From contig JBDOQK010000042.1 in NCBI GenBank assembly GCA_040437565.1, forward strand, positions 186,001-250,000: a stretch of 64,000 nt of DNA. The letters are read 5' to 3'. The stretch is from Albugo candida. Its lineage: Eukaryota > Oomycota > Peronosporomycetes > Albuginales. The translations under genes were made by a program, and so were the position numbers. Below, in pieces: positions 34,334 to 47,198 of the stretch (positions are counted from its first letter, which is position 1; the number at the start of each line of letters is the position of its first letter). Below the pieces are notes generated by a model, which saw only the letters and a list, made by a program, of their open reading frames with translations, searched no databases and was not told the origin of the DNA.

Positions 34334-35440
34334 TATGTTTAGCGAAATTGGCTTCTCAAAATGATTACAACGTACTTATCTCTAAATATTGGCGTTGTAA
34401 TTAGCTCATCGCAATGTGACTTGGTGGGACCGTCACTCATCGTTCAAGAGATTGAGGTGAGAAACTGATCGTTGCGTGTGAGATGCGGCTTGAGGGAAGA
34501 GAAGTGTATAGTAACAGGTACAATTACTGATGCGGGATTGCCACAACGAGCATACCAGCCTTTTTCTGAATGGAAGAAAAAGGCAGCCATGCTGAAGAAA
34601 ACAGGTTGGTCTTTCAGCTGGGAACCGAATCACTGCTATAATGGAAGACAGGGAGTTTGTATCGAAATGTGTAAACTATTGAATTTGTACCTTCGCGATT
34701 ATCTAAACACACAGGTAACCCTCTGTTCTTTGATACGACATACGTGCGCTTGGGTTTCGGGTTTTCATTCTTAACAATTAATCGCAATGCAAAGAAATGA
34801 GGCCTTTGTCTTACAAGGTGTTCTATGTCTCCGCGAACGATAGAGTTGAGTATAATGGTATAAGAAAACGTCGTTTGGAGACACAGGTAGGCAATCAATA
34901 ATAAGTCGTTTTTCATAAGTTCTTTAAGGTATTGTACTTTTATAACGTTTTGTTAGATACGGTTCAAGTACTGTTATTGAAAGGAAACCAAAGACTACGA
35001 ACAACATTTGGCATTGAAATTTTATTGAGAGCAAAATACGGTAGTTTCCTGGAATCAATGATTGGACATAATAAATCGTAAGTCGATACGATAGCGTGGC
35101 AACATAAAATAAGGAGGTGAAGGTATCCGGTTCTCTGTGATAATATCGAGGACGGATGAAGCATTCTCGATAAAAAAGCTAGCCATAATTTCAGCTATCA
35201 AAAGAAGCTTGATGAGGAATACAAGCTCTATTTCCGTTACATTGGTCGTACCAAATCTAGTAGAACAGATCCTGTGCGCCCCATATTGATGGGGATTACA
35301 CCAATCTAGTGCCAGTACGCCGCATCTCGGCAAATTACGATAAATAACAAAATTGTGACGTCTGTTCCACATACACAATTCGATAAAACTGCCTACAGCT
35401 TTGATTTGCACCAATCAAATAACGCACACCTCATAATTGC
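34334..35440. other. 1.1 kb intergenic region, divergent promoters
   Basis: Lies between the divergent permease (minus) and PDCD2 (plus). The 100-codon plus frame at 34472-34774 has protein-like composition in its middle (WKKKAAMLKKTGWSFSWEPN) and could be part of an unrecognised gene, but I cannot connect it to anything. Confidence 0.35.
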
Positions 35441-36638
35441 ATGGCTGACAATCAATGTGTCTTATTGGGCATCATCAACAAGCATAGCGATGGTAAAGTA
35501 GACCTTCCATCTTGCTCTAAACTCGGTGGATCTCCTGTATGTATGCACCCAGTATCCACATCATTTCATCTGACACATTTAAATAGGTCTGGTTATCTCC
35601 TATTCCTCCAATCGACAAAAAAAGCCTGCAATGTGCCAAGTGCCAAGGACAATTGTTCTTCATCGCACAGGTTTGACGCTGCAAACCAATCCTGATGTCA
35701 TGTGACCCACACGCTTTAGATTTATGCGCCTATTCGAATCCCTCGAACACTTTATATGTTTGGGTGTAATTCCACAACGTGTGGGGAAACTATCGGAAGG
35801 TGAGTCACTGTAACTTTCTAACAGATAAGTCGACACAAATTCCACTTTAACTTTTAGCTGGCGGGTTTTCAGAGATCAGTCGGTGGACAGCGAGAGTAAT
35901 GAAAAAACGGAGGTGATGAGTACGCACTGTCCGAATTGGGCAGAGGATACCGAAGAGGACTGGAGTGATCAAGAAGAGTGTGCTGATCAAGCAGTCAGTC
36001 TCAACGACTTGGAGATGCTGTTAGACGCTTGTCACGTGGAAGCCAGTCGCTTGGAGGTTGTGCAGGATGCAAGTCAGATTCCCTCACAAACATTGAGTGA
36101 ACCACAATTCCCTCCCGTCTTACTTGAAGTCATTGAGGAACCACACAGTCGAGATATCGATTTCTCCTATGAACACAAATTGTACCAAAAATATGTAACG
36201 ACAGAAGCGCAATGTGCTCCGAGTGTCCAGGGATCCGATTCGATAAAAATAAAGACTTTTCCGCACGCGGAAGTTTATGAGCAAACACCGACGGAAGAGC
36301 GTCATTTCATCCGATTTCAAGAACGCCTAAAGAGATGTCCACAGCAGTGTTTACGCTACGATTACGACGGAGAGCCTCTATGGCCTATTCCGATCCCGTC
36401 TCAGTTCCACATCCCCAAATGCAAATGCGGGAAAGAGAGAAAATTCGAGTGTCAGCTGATGCCGGCGGTGTTGTACGTGTTACAAGTGGACAAGTGTTTT
36501 CCTCCAAACACGGTTGCTGGACCATGCGGAATGGATTGGCTTTCGTTACTGGTGTATTCATGTCCAGATTCTTGTGATGAAAGTCGAGAGGAATTTGTTC
36601 ATGTTGTGACAACTCACAAATCGGCAACTCTTTTGTAA
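35441..36638 (+). CDS. PDCD2: Programmed cell death protein 2 homologue (346 aa, four exons)
   Basis: Inferred exons 35441-35536, 35587-35670, 35720-35799 and 35858-36638; introns 50, 49 and 58 nt, all GT-AG. Splicing turns three short unrelated-looking frames into the family order: VLLGI at the start, KLGGSP-VWLSP, LQCAKCQGQLFFIAQ-IYAP, RTLYMFGCNSTTC, and WRVFRDQ. After an acidic linker, the C-terminal PDCD2 domain shows LRYDYDGEPLWPIP and IPKCKCGKERKFECQLMP. Human PDCD2 is 344 residues. It is a dedicated chaperone of ribosomal protein uS5 (RPS2) in 40S assembly, cytosolic and nuclear. Without splicing the first half would be missed. Confidence 0.93.
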
Positions 36639-38055
36639 CGTGGTAAGGATACTCGGTCACCTTGTTATATAGAAACATGGCATGTTTATCCGATTCTTTG
36701 ATGCGATGATTAACGTCTACTTGTTACATTGGGATTCTGAATTAACAGCTACCAGGCGTTGCATTCGTGCTCGTTTTCTATCAGATCGATTGACGTAACT
36801 GGACAGAAGGAGTGACTGAGGCATCTGCTAGAGTGCTCGGAAGTGTGTGAAGCCTTGTTAAGATTTGATATATTGTAATGAATTGACATAATCGAGTGAA
36901 TGCTCTTGATTTAGGCACGATAAATTAAGATATACACGTGCTCGAGTTGCTCCACGCACAGCATAGTTGCAGCCTTATCGTAACCGTATACTCGGTATAC
37001 ACACTAAAGACGCCTGCGGTTTCCATCCGGTTATTCTTGGCAGCATGACGGACTCACAGATCTGTCGACCAACCGCATTTTTTGCAATCTTGCGTATCGA
37101 GAAGGGACATGCAAACTCATTCGACACAAAAACACANNNNNNNNNNNNNNNNNNNNNNNNNNNNNNNNNNNNNNNNNNNNNNNNNNNNNNNNNNNNNNNN
37201 NNNNNNNNNNNNNNNNNNNNNNNNNNNNNNNNNNNNTTGCAGCCTTATCGTAACCGTATACTCGGTATACACACTAAAGACGCCTGCGGTTTCCATCCGG
37301 TTATTCTTGGCAGCATGACGGACTCACAGATCTGTCGACCAACCGCATTTTTTGCAATCTTGCGTATCGAGAAGGGACATGCAAACTCATTCGACACAAA
37401 AACACATGCACAAAAGTGTGCTTGTATTTGAGCGCCCACTACTCACTGCAGGGCGACCAATCACCATCTGCGTTCCCCTCAATACATACCGACAAAATCG
37501 ACCCGATTCACCAATCAAAATGGAGAAATCTATCATCACTTCCGTGCGACGATCACTCCACACCACTCTAATCCACGTGGGAGTGATTGAGGTTGACGTG
37601 GCTAGTCGGAATACCGAATCTATACGTAGTATTAGTCTTATGCTTTGCATAATTGCATAGAGTCAGTATACCTATTACACACACGTTGTGGTTAAGGTTG
37701 AGGGTAAAAGCTTTTTTTTATATTTCATAATTACACCCTCTCCACCGCAAATAAGACAGTACAGTTCAGTAAGAACACAATTTTGAGACTGGAGAAGTTG
37801 ACGTCTTTGTCCATAATCGCCGAGCAACACGCGACTCGAATAATCAAATACAGTCGACTTGAGTGAACGTGTACCTCTTACATTATTCTGAGAGGTAATT
37901 ATCAGTCAAAATAACAAGATCTATCACTCATTCTTTTGTTGATGTTTTCTATGTACTTTAGATACTCTCGTTCTACCCATCAAGTATACATCACGTACAC
38001 GAGCACAAACTTTCAACACATAATTACAATCGCTTACTAGCGAAATCAATTTGTT
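36639..38055. other. Intergenic region with gap
   Basis: No supported gene. It contains the N run at 37137-37236 with its 170-bp overlap and the promoter side of the flippase gene. Small frames at 37352-37660 have no recognisable content. Confidence 0.45.
36967..37406. repeat. Gap-flanking direct duplication, 170 bp (assembly artefact)
   Basis: 36967-37136 equals 37237-37406 on the two sides of the N run at 37137-37236. Confidence 0.9.
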
Positions 38056-41000
38056 ATGGCGGATCCATCCGAAAAGTATACAAGTCTCAATACCTCACGA
38101 TCTTCTGTTCGATCTCGCCGCACTCATTCATCCACTCAATTAAGAACGCCTTCTGAAGGTCAAAAAAATACACCTGATAACATCGCGTCATCTGTCACAG
38201 CCACTCCGGAATCGTATCGTTTTGTATCGTTACCTCACGCCTTACCGAATCAAGTCGCCGTCGATGAGGAGTTTTGCTCGAATGTGGTCATCACTTCCAA
38301 GTATACAACCCTCAATTTCTTACCAAAATTCGTATACCAGTCCTTCCGTAAGGTACGTTTTCATCCTCTCAACTCCTTTATAAGCGACGTAACATGTGGA
38401 ATGAAGTAGCTTGCCAACGCGTATTTCTTGTTTGTATCTATATTACAGACCATTCCGATGATCAGTAACACGGGTGGTGTTCCCTCCACGCTCCCCGTGT
38501 TGATCTTTATCCTCTCCGTGGACGCAATCCTCGCAATCGTTGAAGATCGAAGACGTCATCTCGCCGATTATGAAGCCAATTCCGCAATGTGTCAAATAGT
38601 GCGCTCAACGTATACTGACAATCCGAATAAACTTTTACAGGATGGTAAAACAACCGCACCTCCCAATACTTTTCATACCACCGATGATCCCGAAATAGTG
38701 CTTCTTCATTGGTCAGAATTAACTGTTGGAACTATTGTGAAATTACGAAATAGGGAAACCGCTCCAGCGGATCTTCTCATTTTATCGGTTGCAGAGCCCA
38801 TTCCAACCCAACCGAGTGGCATATGTTATGTGGAAACCAAATCGCTAGACGGTGAAACCAATCTGAAACTCCGTCATGCCGTAGAACCCACCATGTTTGC
38901 TCAATCAGCTTCTCAAGTTGGTACACTCGAAGGGTTCCTTCGTTGTGAACAACCGAATCGCGTCATCGGTCGTTTTGATGGTTTACTAACTATGTCATCC
39001 CTCCACTCCAGTACCGATCTTATCCAAGAACCCGTACTTATCAAAAACGTACTTTTACGTGGCTGTCAATTACGAAATACCGAGTGGATATACGGTTTAG
39101 TAATCAATACCGGTCCCGATACCAAAATTATGCAAAGTTCCGCTGCTGTACCAGTAAAATGGAGCAGTATCAATGAAAGTGTCAATCGTATGGTAACGTG
39201 GCTCCTTCTCCTCCTCCTCTTATGCTGTATGGTCGCCAGTACTCTCCAACTCATTTGGCTCGAAATGCATGGCTCGATCCTCGACGGGTATCTCAATTGG
39301 AGTCCTGAATTCATATCGCAATGGTTTATCGGTTTTGGGTACTACTTTTTACTTTTATACCAAATGATACCGGTATCCCTCTACGTCACGATTTCAGTCG
39401 TCATGTTCCTCCAAGCGATTTTCATGACAATGGATTTGGATATGTATTATGAGCCATTGAATACGAAAATGATTGTACGATCCATGGGTCTCAACGAGGA
39501 ATTGGGTCAGATTTCATATATTTTCAGCGATAAAACCGGTACGCTCACATGTAATGTGATGGAATTCCGGAAATGTTGCATCAATGGGACGTCGTATGGC
39601 ACAGGAACCACTGAGATTGGACGTGCGGCTTTACGACGTAAAGGAATTGCTGTCACAGAACCCGATACCGTCAAACCCGCAGAGAATCGACGTATGCCGC
39701 CATATGTGAATTTTGAAGACGCTCGACTTGTCTTACGACTGAATCGCTTGGAAACAGTTGCCAGTACACCCTCTTCTATTTGGGAAGGAAGCGTAGAAGC
39801 GGCATTTTTTCTTCATTTGAGTCTTTGTCATACCGTCATTCCAGAGATTATCGAAGGAAGCAATCAAGTGCGATTATCGGCATCATCGCCCGATGAACAA
39901 GCGCTTGTGAGTGGTGCGAAATTCTTTGGATATGTGTTTGAATCGCGCGGACTTGGAATTGCTCGTGTTCGTGTACGAAATCGTAATATGACAATGTCTT
40001 CGGAATCGGAAATATTGGAATTTCAAATTCTCGATATTTTGGAATTTACGAGCGATCGGAAACGAATGTCTGTGGTCGTAAAGTTTCCGAATGGCGAGTT
40101 ATGGCTACTCACAAAAGGCGCTGACAATATGATTTACCCGTTGTTATCGTCACAGAACGATCCTCAAATGCTCAAAGATACGCTGTCGCATTTGGAAGCG
40201 TATGCCGAAGACGGACTTCGAACATTAACAATTGCACGTAAACGTTTGGACACTGAAATGTATACGAAATGGAGTGAGAAGTATCGAATTGCAAATTCAA
40301 ATTTGGAAGAAATTCGCAAACGTAAAATTGGCGAAACAAATGAAATTGATGCGTTAATGCACGAAATCGAAAAGGAATTAATGCTTTTGGGTGCGACGGC
40401 GATCGAAGATAAGCTCCAACAACACGTTCCTCGCGCAATTGCGAATTTAATGCGTGCGGGAATCAAAGTGTGGATGCTCACTGGCGACAAGCAAGAAACT
40501 GCAATCAATATCTCATACGCGTGTCAATTAATGGACAATTCAATGAAACAATTTGTATTCAATTGCGAATTATTTCCAAATATCGAAGCGGTACAATTGG
40601 AATTGAATGAGATCTTATCGCATCCGCGTGGAAAAACACGTCAGGCTGTTGTCATTGACGGAGAGTGTTTGGAAATCACACTTTTGGATGCAACGTGTCG
40701 CATGCAATTTCTACAATTAGCGATGCAAAGTGACGCTGTTGTTTGTTGTCGCGTCTCGCCGAGTCAGAAAGCGGAAATGGTATCGTTAGTGCGTGAAGCG
40801 TGTCCTAAAGCCCGTACATTAGCGATCGGCGATGGTGCAAATGACGTCGCAATGATTCAACGAGCGCATGTCGGCGTTGGCATTTGTGGTCAGGAAGGCA
40901 TGCAAGCAGTCAATTCGAGCGACTACGCGATTGCGCAATTCTCATTTCTCGAGAAATTACTTTTGCATCACGGACGTCTCAATTACAAGCGCATGTCCGT

Positions 41001-42875
41001 TTTGGTTGGGTACATGTTTTACAAAAACATTTTAATGGTATTGGCGCAATTCTACTACACATTTTATTCGGGCGCATCGGGTCAGAAATTCTACAGCGAA
41101 TTTTACTTCCAATTGTATAACGCAATGTATACGACACTTCCCATTTTGGTGCTTGGTGTTTTCGATATGGACGTTCCATGGCGTATTTCTCGTCAATTTC
41201 CAGAATTGTATTTAGTTGGCCCGCGAATGGAATTATTTAATAATATCACATTTTTCAAATGGATGGCCGGTGCGATGTATGAAAGCGCAGTCATTTGCAG
41301 TATGAGTCTTTTTGTGTTTAATGATTTCCAAGGAGCGGTAGGGAATGCGGCAATGGTGCAATATGGACTGGTTACGTTCAGTATGGTGGTATTGGTAGTG
41401 AATTTGAAGCTTTGTTTCGTGCAAATGTCGTGGAGTATGCCGTGGTTGCTGTGCTGGTGCGCAGGAGTGTTTGCGTACCTNNNNNNNNNNNNNNNNNNNN
41501 NNNNNNNNNNNNNNNNNNNNNNNNNNNNNNNNNNNNNNNNNNNNNNNNNNNNNNNNNNNNNNNNNNNNNNNNNNNNNNNNAAAACATTTTAATGGTATTG
41601 GCGCAATTCTACTACACATTTTATTCGGGCGCATCGGGTCAGAAATTCTACAGCGAATTTTACTTCCAATTGTATAACGCAATGTATACGACACTTCCCA
41701 TTTTGGTGCTTGGTGTTTTCGATATGGACGTTCCATGGCGTATTTCTCGTCAATTTCCAGAATTGTATTTAGTTGGCCCGCGAATGGAATTATTTAATAA
41801 TATCACATTTTTCAAATGGATGGCCGGTGCGATGTATGAAAGCGCAGTCATTTGCAGTATGAGTCTTTTTGTGTTTAATGATTTCCAAGGAGCGGTAGGG
41901 AATGCGGCAATGGTGCAATATGGACTGGTTACGTTCAGTATGGTGGTATTGGTAGTGAATTTGAAGCTTTGTTTCGTGCAAATGTCGTGGAGTATGCCGT
42001 GGTTGCTGTGCTGGTGCGCAGGAGTGTTTGCGTACCTCCCAGTATCGACGTATATATCGAGTTTATGGCCGGCGTTTTTACCGAATGATTTTGGGATTTT
42101 TGAGAATACAATGGGGTACCCGATGTATTGGTTGGTGCTGGTGATTGGATGTTTGAGTTCTCTGCTTCGACATGGCGCGTGGTTGGCGTTCCAGAGGATG
42201 TGTCATCCATTTCCGTGGCAGGTTGTGCAGGAGGCATTTGTATTGGGTTTGAGAGGTGAAGAAGGTTGTGGAGGTGGAAGTGGTAGCACAGGTAGCGGGA
42301 ATGGAACTGGTAATTATGAAGAACGGAGTCGTGCGCCAAGTGCAGCGGTCGGGTTTGCAGCTGGTGTTGATTTAGAGGCAGGGATTCCTGTAGTTGGATG
42401 TGGCAATTTATCGTCGCAAGAAGATGGGATGTATTATAATGCGTCACCATTGGAACGATTGGAACGGTGTCGATCGATTCCCGGCGCGCCGAATGATGGA
42501 CTAAATGGGTCGAATGGGAATCCTTCGCAAAGAACGAGTACAGCGACAGCGGGAGAGAGCGCACGTACCACAAGCACTTCGTCAACGGTGCATCGTCGTT
42601 CATCGGCGAGGAAAGCATCGAATTCAAGTGGTTTCGCCTTTAGTTTTGATCCAATGACCAGTGCAGCGGAATCGTTCATGTCGTTGCATAGTGTGCATTC
42701 TGTGGCATCGGCGTTGAGTGATGCGGAGCAGAGAGTGTCGTGGGATGATGGACGATCATCGAATTATGAAGGGATGCAATCAGAAAGTGGAAGAATGTGT
42801 GCGGAAGAGCGTTTGGCTAAAGAGAAGAATCGAATGGATAAAGTCGACAAGAAACCGATCGGATGCTTTGTGTGA
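38056..42875 (+). CDS. P4-ATPase phospholipid flippase (1401 aa)
   Basis: Exon 1 is 38056-38352; a 57-nt intron (38353-38409, GTACG...AAGTAG) joins VYQSFRK to LANAYFLFVSILQTIPMI, exactly the family's first-helix region. The N run at 41481-41580 and a 457-bp repeat are artefacts; removing 557 bp keeps the frame. Signatures: actuator LDGETNLK, phosphorylation site SDKTGTLT (Asp473), SPDEQALV, KGADNMI, MLTGDKQETAINI, IGDGANDVAMIQ, and ten predicted helices. P4-ATPases move aminophospholipids to the cytosolic leaflet in Golgi, endosome or plasma membrane, usually with a CDC50 partner (not in this window). The last about 200 residues form a Gly/Ser-rich, disordered tail. It is convergent with the effector gene (302 bp between stops). 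Confidence 0.95.
41024..42037. repeat. Gap-flanking direct duplication, 457 bp (assembly artefact)
   Basis: 41024-41480 equals 41581-42037 around the N run at 41481-41580. It lies in the C-terminal membrane domain of the flippase. Confidence 0.92.
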
Positions 42876-43177
42876 AATGCCGTTGTACGGGTTTATAGCT
42901 AGCGGAAGTACCGAACTGTGTCGGTTTGTATGGCTATTTCTGTTGATTTTTTGTACGATTTTTGGAATGCAGCATTTTGATTGCATTCGATTAGACTACT
43001 TTTGTAATTAATTCTTTGATTGGGTTGCTTCTACAACTGAGTGTGTCACGTTCTATGGTTTGTTAATATTCATCCCAATACAAAATTGAGGACAAAATAA
43101 TTAGAAATGAAAAAAAGCAATCATGCATTCTTTTACTTGGAAGTGGAACCGCGGTACCGATTCCTTGAATGTTCACT

Positions 43178-46100
43178 CTATGAATTCGTTGTTGACTCTT
43201 CTAAGATGTCACTTATCACTTGTGAACGATAACTTGTGCCCGTGAAAATTGGACTGCGATACTCCTTTGCTTTAAAAGTCAAATAGCTTGCGGAACTCGC
43301 ATACGTTGATGGCTGTGGTAGAAATCCCATTTCTACACTTTTGTATTTCACTGCAACATCGTCAATTTGTTTGCACATAATTTTAACGTGTGAATATTCG
43401 AAACGACTCGTGAGAATGTACGAGGAGACATACGATACAACGTACGAATTACTTACCGCTGCAATGCAATAAACCAGGTATTCTTGAAATGTTTTTCTGT
43501 CTTGCTCTCTTTCGTTACCAAATTGTAGCAACCATAAAGCGTCGTCAGATGTATGATCAGTAAGATGCTTGATTGCTTTTTGAAGGCTCGATGCTTCCTT
43601 TAGTTCAGATGGATGTACAAAGTAATGAGTGGAAGGTGACATTACACCTCCCGTTGATAGGGTCCGTCGCATCGTGTTTCCTCTTGGTTGTTGCTCATAT
43701 GGTGGTATATAATAATAATTAGAAGCTGGCATTCCATTGTGCTGAGAATAGGGCCATTGTATCACGTTTCCTGCCGGTTGTTGCCAATATGGATGCGTAT
43801 AGTGATGAGTGGAAGCTGGCATCACACTTTGCTGAGAAGAGGTCCTTTGCGCCGTATTTGCTCTATTTGAGTCCGGAGCTTGAATGCCGAAAAAGCGCAT
43901 CTCTGTTTCTCCCTCTTTCATTCGCATTTTCGTCAAATAGGCACACATCGGATCGGATAGACCGGACACCCATTTGCACTTTGAAGAACACTCCATTCCT
44001 AGTTCTTGCACGTGCACTGGTTCTTCGAAAAACACAAGACTGTTCATCAGTGAAGTCGGTTGGAATGATTTTACCAACTTTCTCCATTTGGACTCGCTGC
44101 CTAGTTGATCCAACACACAGCTTACGCACCTCGGAAACGCAAAAGTTATATCTTGTAGGTTTTTCATGTCAGTAGGGTACGTATATGACTCGTGATCTGA
44201 CAACTGTGCTGCCACCAAGTGCACGCATCGATAGGGTGTTGTCCGTTTCGGTTCCAATTGGGCGCCGTAATCCCGGTCGGGAGATAAAACTTGGAATTCG
44301 GACAAACTTTTTATCATAAGTTCTTTCCAAATAACAGAATGATCGCAGGGGCCATTTGGTGCCACGCACTTGTCCACGAAGTTGTTGTAATCAGGGCCCA
44401 AAGAAGTCAAGCATTTAAAGGAGTTCTCTCCTTCGTCGTGCTCTATTGGGAGCATGATTGTCCTCGAAGCACATCTTAAGCATTTTGTCTCTTTCTTTTC
44501 CTCGTAAGTCACACTCAATATTTGATAGTTCACTTTGTTCATTCCTGGTGCGACTTGCGCCGAAAAACGTACTGATAGTGCAGTGTACAATTGCGCCACA
44601 CGACAAGCATGCTCAGGTCCTTTTTGGATCATACCGCAGATACTGCGGCAATTCAGAACTTGATCTATTTTGGCGGTGGAACGCAACACCCATCGATATA
44701 CTGGCGCCGCTTCTTCTTTGATCAGAAACCTTTCATCCCCTTCACCAAATTCCAAGCACTCAAGGCAAGGTGCAATCCACATTTCTGGAAGACCCCGTTG
44801 CAAGAGTAAGCACGTTGTTTCCCTTATTTGATGAGCATGATTGAGAGAAAAGGCACGTCCGNNNNNNNNNNNNNNNNNNNNNNNNNNNNNNNNNNNNNNN
44901 NNNNNNNNNNNNNNNNNNNNNNNNNNNNNNNNNNNNNNNNNNNNNNNNNNNNNNNNNNNNNATTTCTACACTTTTGTATTTCACTGCAACATCGTCAATT
45001 TGTTTGCACATAATTTTAACGTGTGAATATTCGAAACGACTCGTGAGAATGTACGAGGAGACATACGATACAACGTACGAATTACTTACCGCTGCAATGC
45101 AATAAACCAGGTATTCTTGAAATGTTTTTCTGTCTTGCTCTCTTTCGTTACCAAATTGTAGCAACCATAAAGCGTCGTCAGATGTATGATCAGTAAGATG
45201 CTTGATTGCTTTTTGAAGGCTCGATGCTTCCTTTAGTTCAGATGGATGTACAAAGTAATGAGTGGAAGGTGACATTACACCTCCCGTTGATAGGGTCCGT
45301 CGCATCGTGTTTCCTCTTGGTTGTTGCTCATATGGTGGTATATAATAATAATTAGAAGCTGGCATTCCATTGTGCTGAGAATAGGGCCATTGTATCACGT
45401 TTCCTGCCGGTTGTTGCCAATATGGATGCGTATAGTGATGAGTGGAAGCTGGCATCACACTTTGCTGAGAAGAGGTCCTTTGCGCCGTATTTGCTCTATT
45501 TGAGTCCGGAGCTTGAATGCCGAAAAAGCGCATCTCTGTTTCTCCCTCTTTCATTCGCATTTTCGTCAAATAGGCACACATCGGATCGGATAGACCGGAC
45601 ACCCATTTGCACTTTGAAGAACACTCCATTCCTAGTTCTTGCACGTGCACTGGTTCTTCGAAAAACACAAGACTGTTCATCAGTGAAGTCGGTTGGAATG
45701 ATTTTACCAACTTTCTCCATTTGGACTCGCTGCCTAGTTGATCCAACACACAGCTTACGCACCTCGGAAACGCAAAAGTTATATCTTGTAGGTTTTTCAT
45801 GTCAGTAGGGTACGTATATGACTCGTGATCTGACAACTGTGCTGCCACCAAGTGCACGCATCGATAGGGTGTTGTCCGTTTCGGTTCCAATTGGGCGCCG
45901 TAATCCCGGTCGGGAGATAAAACTTGGAATTCGGACAAACTTTTTATCATAAGTTCTTTCCAAATAACAGAATGATCGCAGGGGCCATTTGGTGCCACGC
46001 ACTTGTCCACGAAGTTGTTGTAATCAGGGCCCAAAGAAGTCAAGCATTTAAAGGAGTTCTCTCCTTCGTCGTGCTCTATTGGGAGCATGATTGTCCTCGA

Positions 46101-47198
46101 AGCACATCTTAAGCATTTTGTCTCTTTCTTTTCCTCGTAAGTCACACTCAATATTTGATAGTTCACTTTGTTCATTCCTGGTGCGACTTGCGCCGAAAAA
46201 CGTACTGATAGTGCAGTGTACAATTGCGCCACACGACAAGCATGCTCAGGTCCTTTTTGGATCATACCGCAGATACTGCGGCAATTCAGAACTTGATCTA
46301 TTTTGGCGGTGGAACGCAACACCCATCGATATACTGGCGCCGCTTCTTCTTTGATCAGAAACCTTTCATCCCCTTCACCAAATTCCAAGCACTCAAGGCA
46401 AGGTGCAATCCACATTTCTGGAAGACCCCGTTGCAAGAGTAAGCACGTTGTTTCCCTTATTTGATGAGCATGATTGAGAGAAAAGGCACGTCCGTTTGAG
46501 AAATGACGTTTGTCAAAGCTTCTTCTTCTTTTCAAAAGAGCACTTGAATATTCACTTCTGCCGCCGACGCCTTGTTGCACAAAATCACTTTGTCTTTCAT
46601 TTAGATTCAAACCGGAGAGTAAATCTTCATTTGTTGCATCTTCATTCTGAAGGTACTGCATTTTTCCTTTTGAAATAGCGCCAGAGAGACGGGCTTGCTC
46701 AGGCGCTGCCATGGCTTCTTTTTGACGATTTTTATTCACGATATTCATCATATCGTCATAAAAACCATAATTGCTCGATCTGTCACTTTGATCACTACCG
46801 CCGGCACCATACTCAGCCTTTGCAAATCGACTTTTCTTCGGTGCGAGTTTCCACTCTTCATTCGAACTTTTTCTTCCCTCAACTTGTTCGGGTCTGCGTG
46901 CCAGCATACTGTGCTCCATCATATTTGCACAATATCGCTCATTAGAACCGCAGGCTTTATAAACCACCGCGTACGGAATATCATCAGGGATCTCTGCCAC
47001 CATACACAGTTGTGTCCCTCGATCACCATATGTTGCTAGCGTGTACGAGAGATTTGCATATCGGATAAAACTTTGAATGCACATGTGGCAGACATGATGT
47101 CTATAAACATTATATAGCATTTCCATTCGGATCTCATACGCGTAGATTTGCGGCCTTGAACAAAACAAGGCAAAGATTTGAAGGGCCAAGTTGATCTT
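43178..47198 (-). CDS. Secreted CHXC/CCG-type effector candidate (795 aa)
   Basis: Split by the N run at 44862-44961 with 1533 bp repeated; removing 1633 bp leaves one frame. The frame is open to 47261, but the Met at 47198 starts a good signal peptide (MKINLALQIFALFCSRPQIYA), so that start is chosen. Right after it, residues 38-41 are CHMC, the position and pattern of Albugo CHXC effectors. Two CX2CX5G motifs, CLECLEFGEG (267-276) and CVSCVLDQLG (480-489), match the later CCG definition. KRRRSFDKR near 240 is a nuclear-localisation-like cluster. A 30-residue repeat (MPAS...HPY..QP.GN) occurs about 2.5 times near 560-645. Family proteins are thought to be delivered into host plant cells; the target is unknown. 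Intronless. Confidence 0.82.
43329..46494. repeat. Gap-flanking direct duplication, 1533 bp (assembly artefact)
   Basis: 43329-44861 equals 44962-46494 around the N run at 44862-44961. All smaller frames in 43.3-44.8 kb recur with an offset of 1633, as expected for a copied contig end. Confidence 0.93.
43600..43835 (-). repeat. 90-bp in-frame tandem repeat inside the effector gene
   Basis: The codons for [VG]M[PS][AP]S lie at 43811-43825, 43721-43735 and 43631-43645, exactly 90 bp apart, and the following residues (HPY or PPY, then QQP.GN) repeat too. The third unit is partial. The same array reappears at about 45233-45468 in the artefact copy. Confidence 0.85.

Noticed and set aside
41935-42627. 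230-codon minus-strand frame opposite the flippase tail
   Set aside because: It is the antisense of the Gly/Ser-rich flippase C-terminus; the low-complexity codons avoid stops on the other strand. No motif of its own.
43329-44803. Apparent tandem pair of effector genes
   Set aside because: The copies are identical, abut the N run exactly, and collapsing them gives one intact frame.
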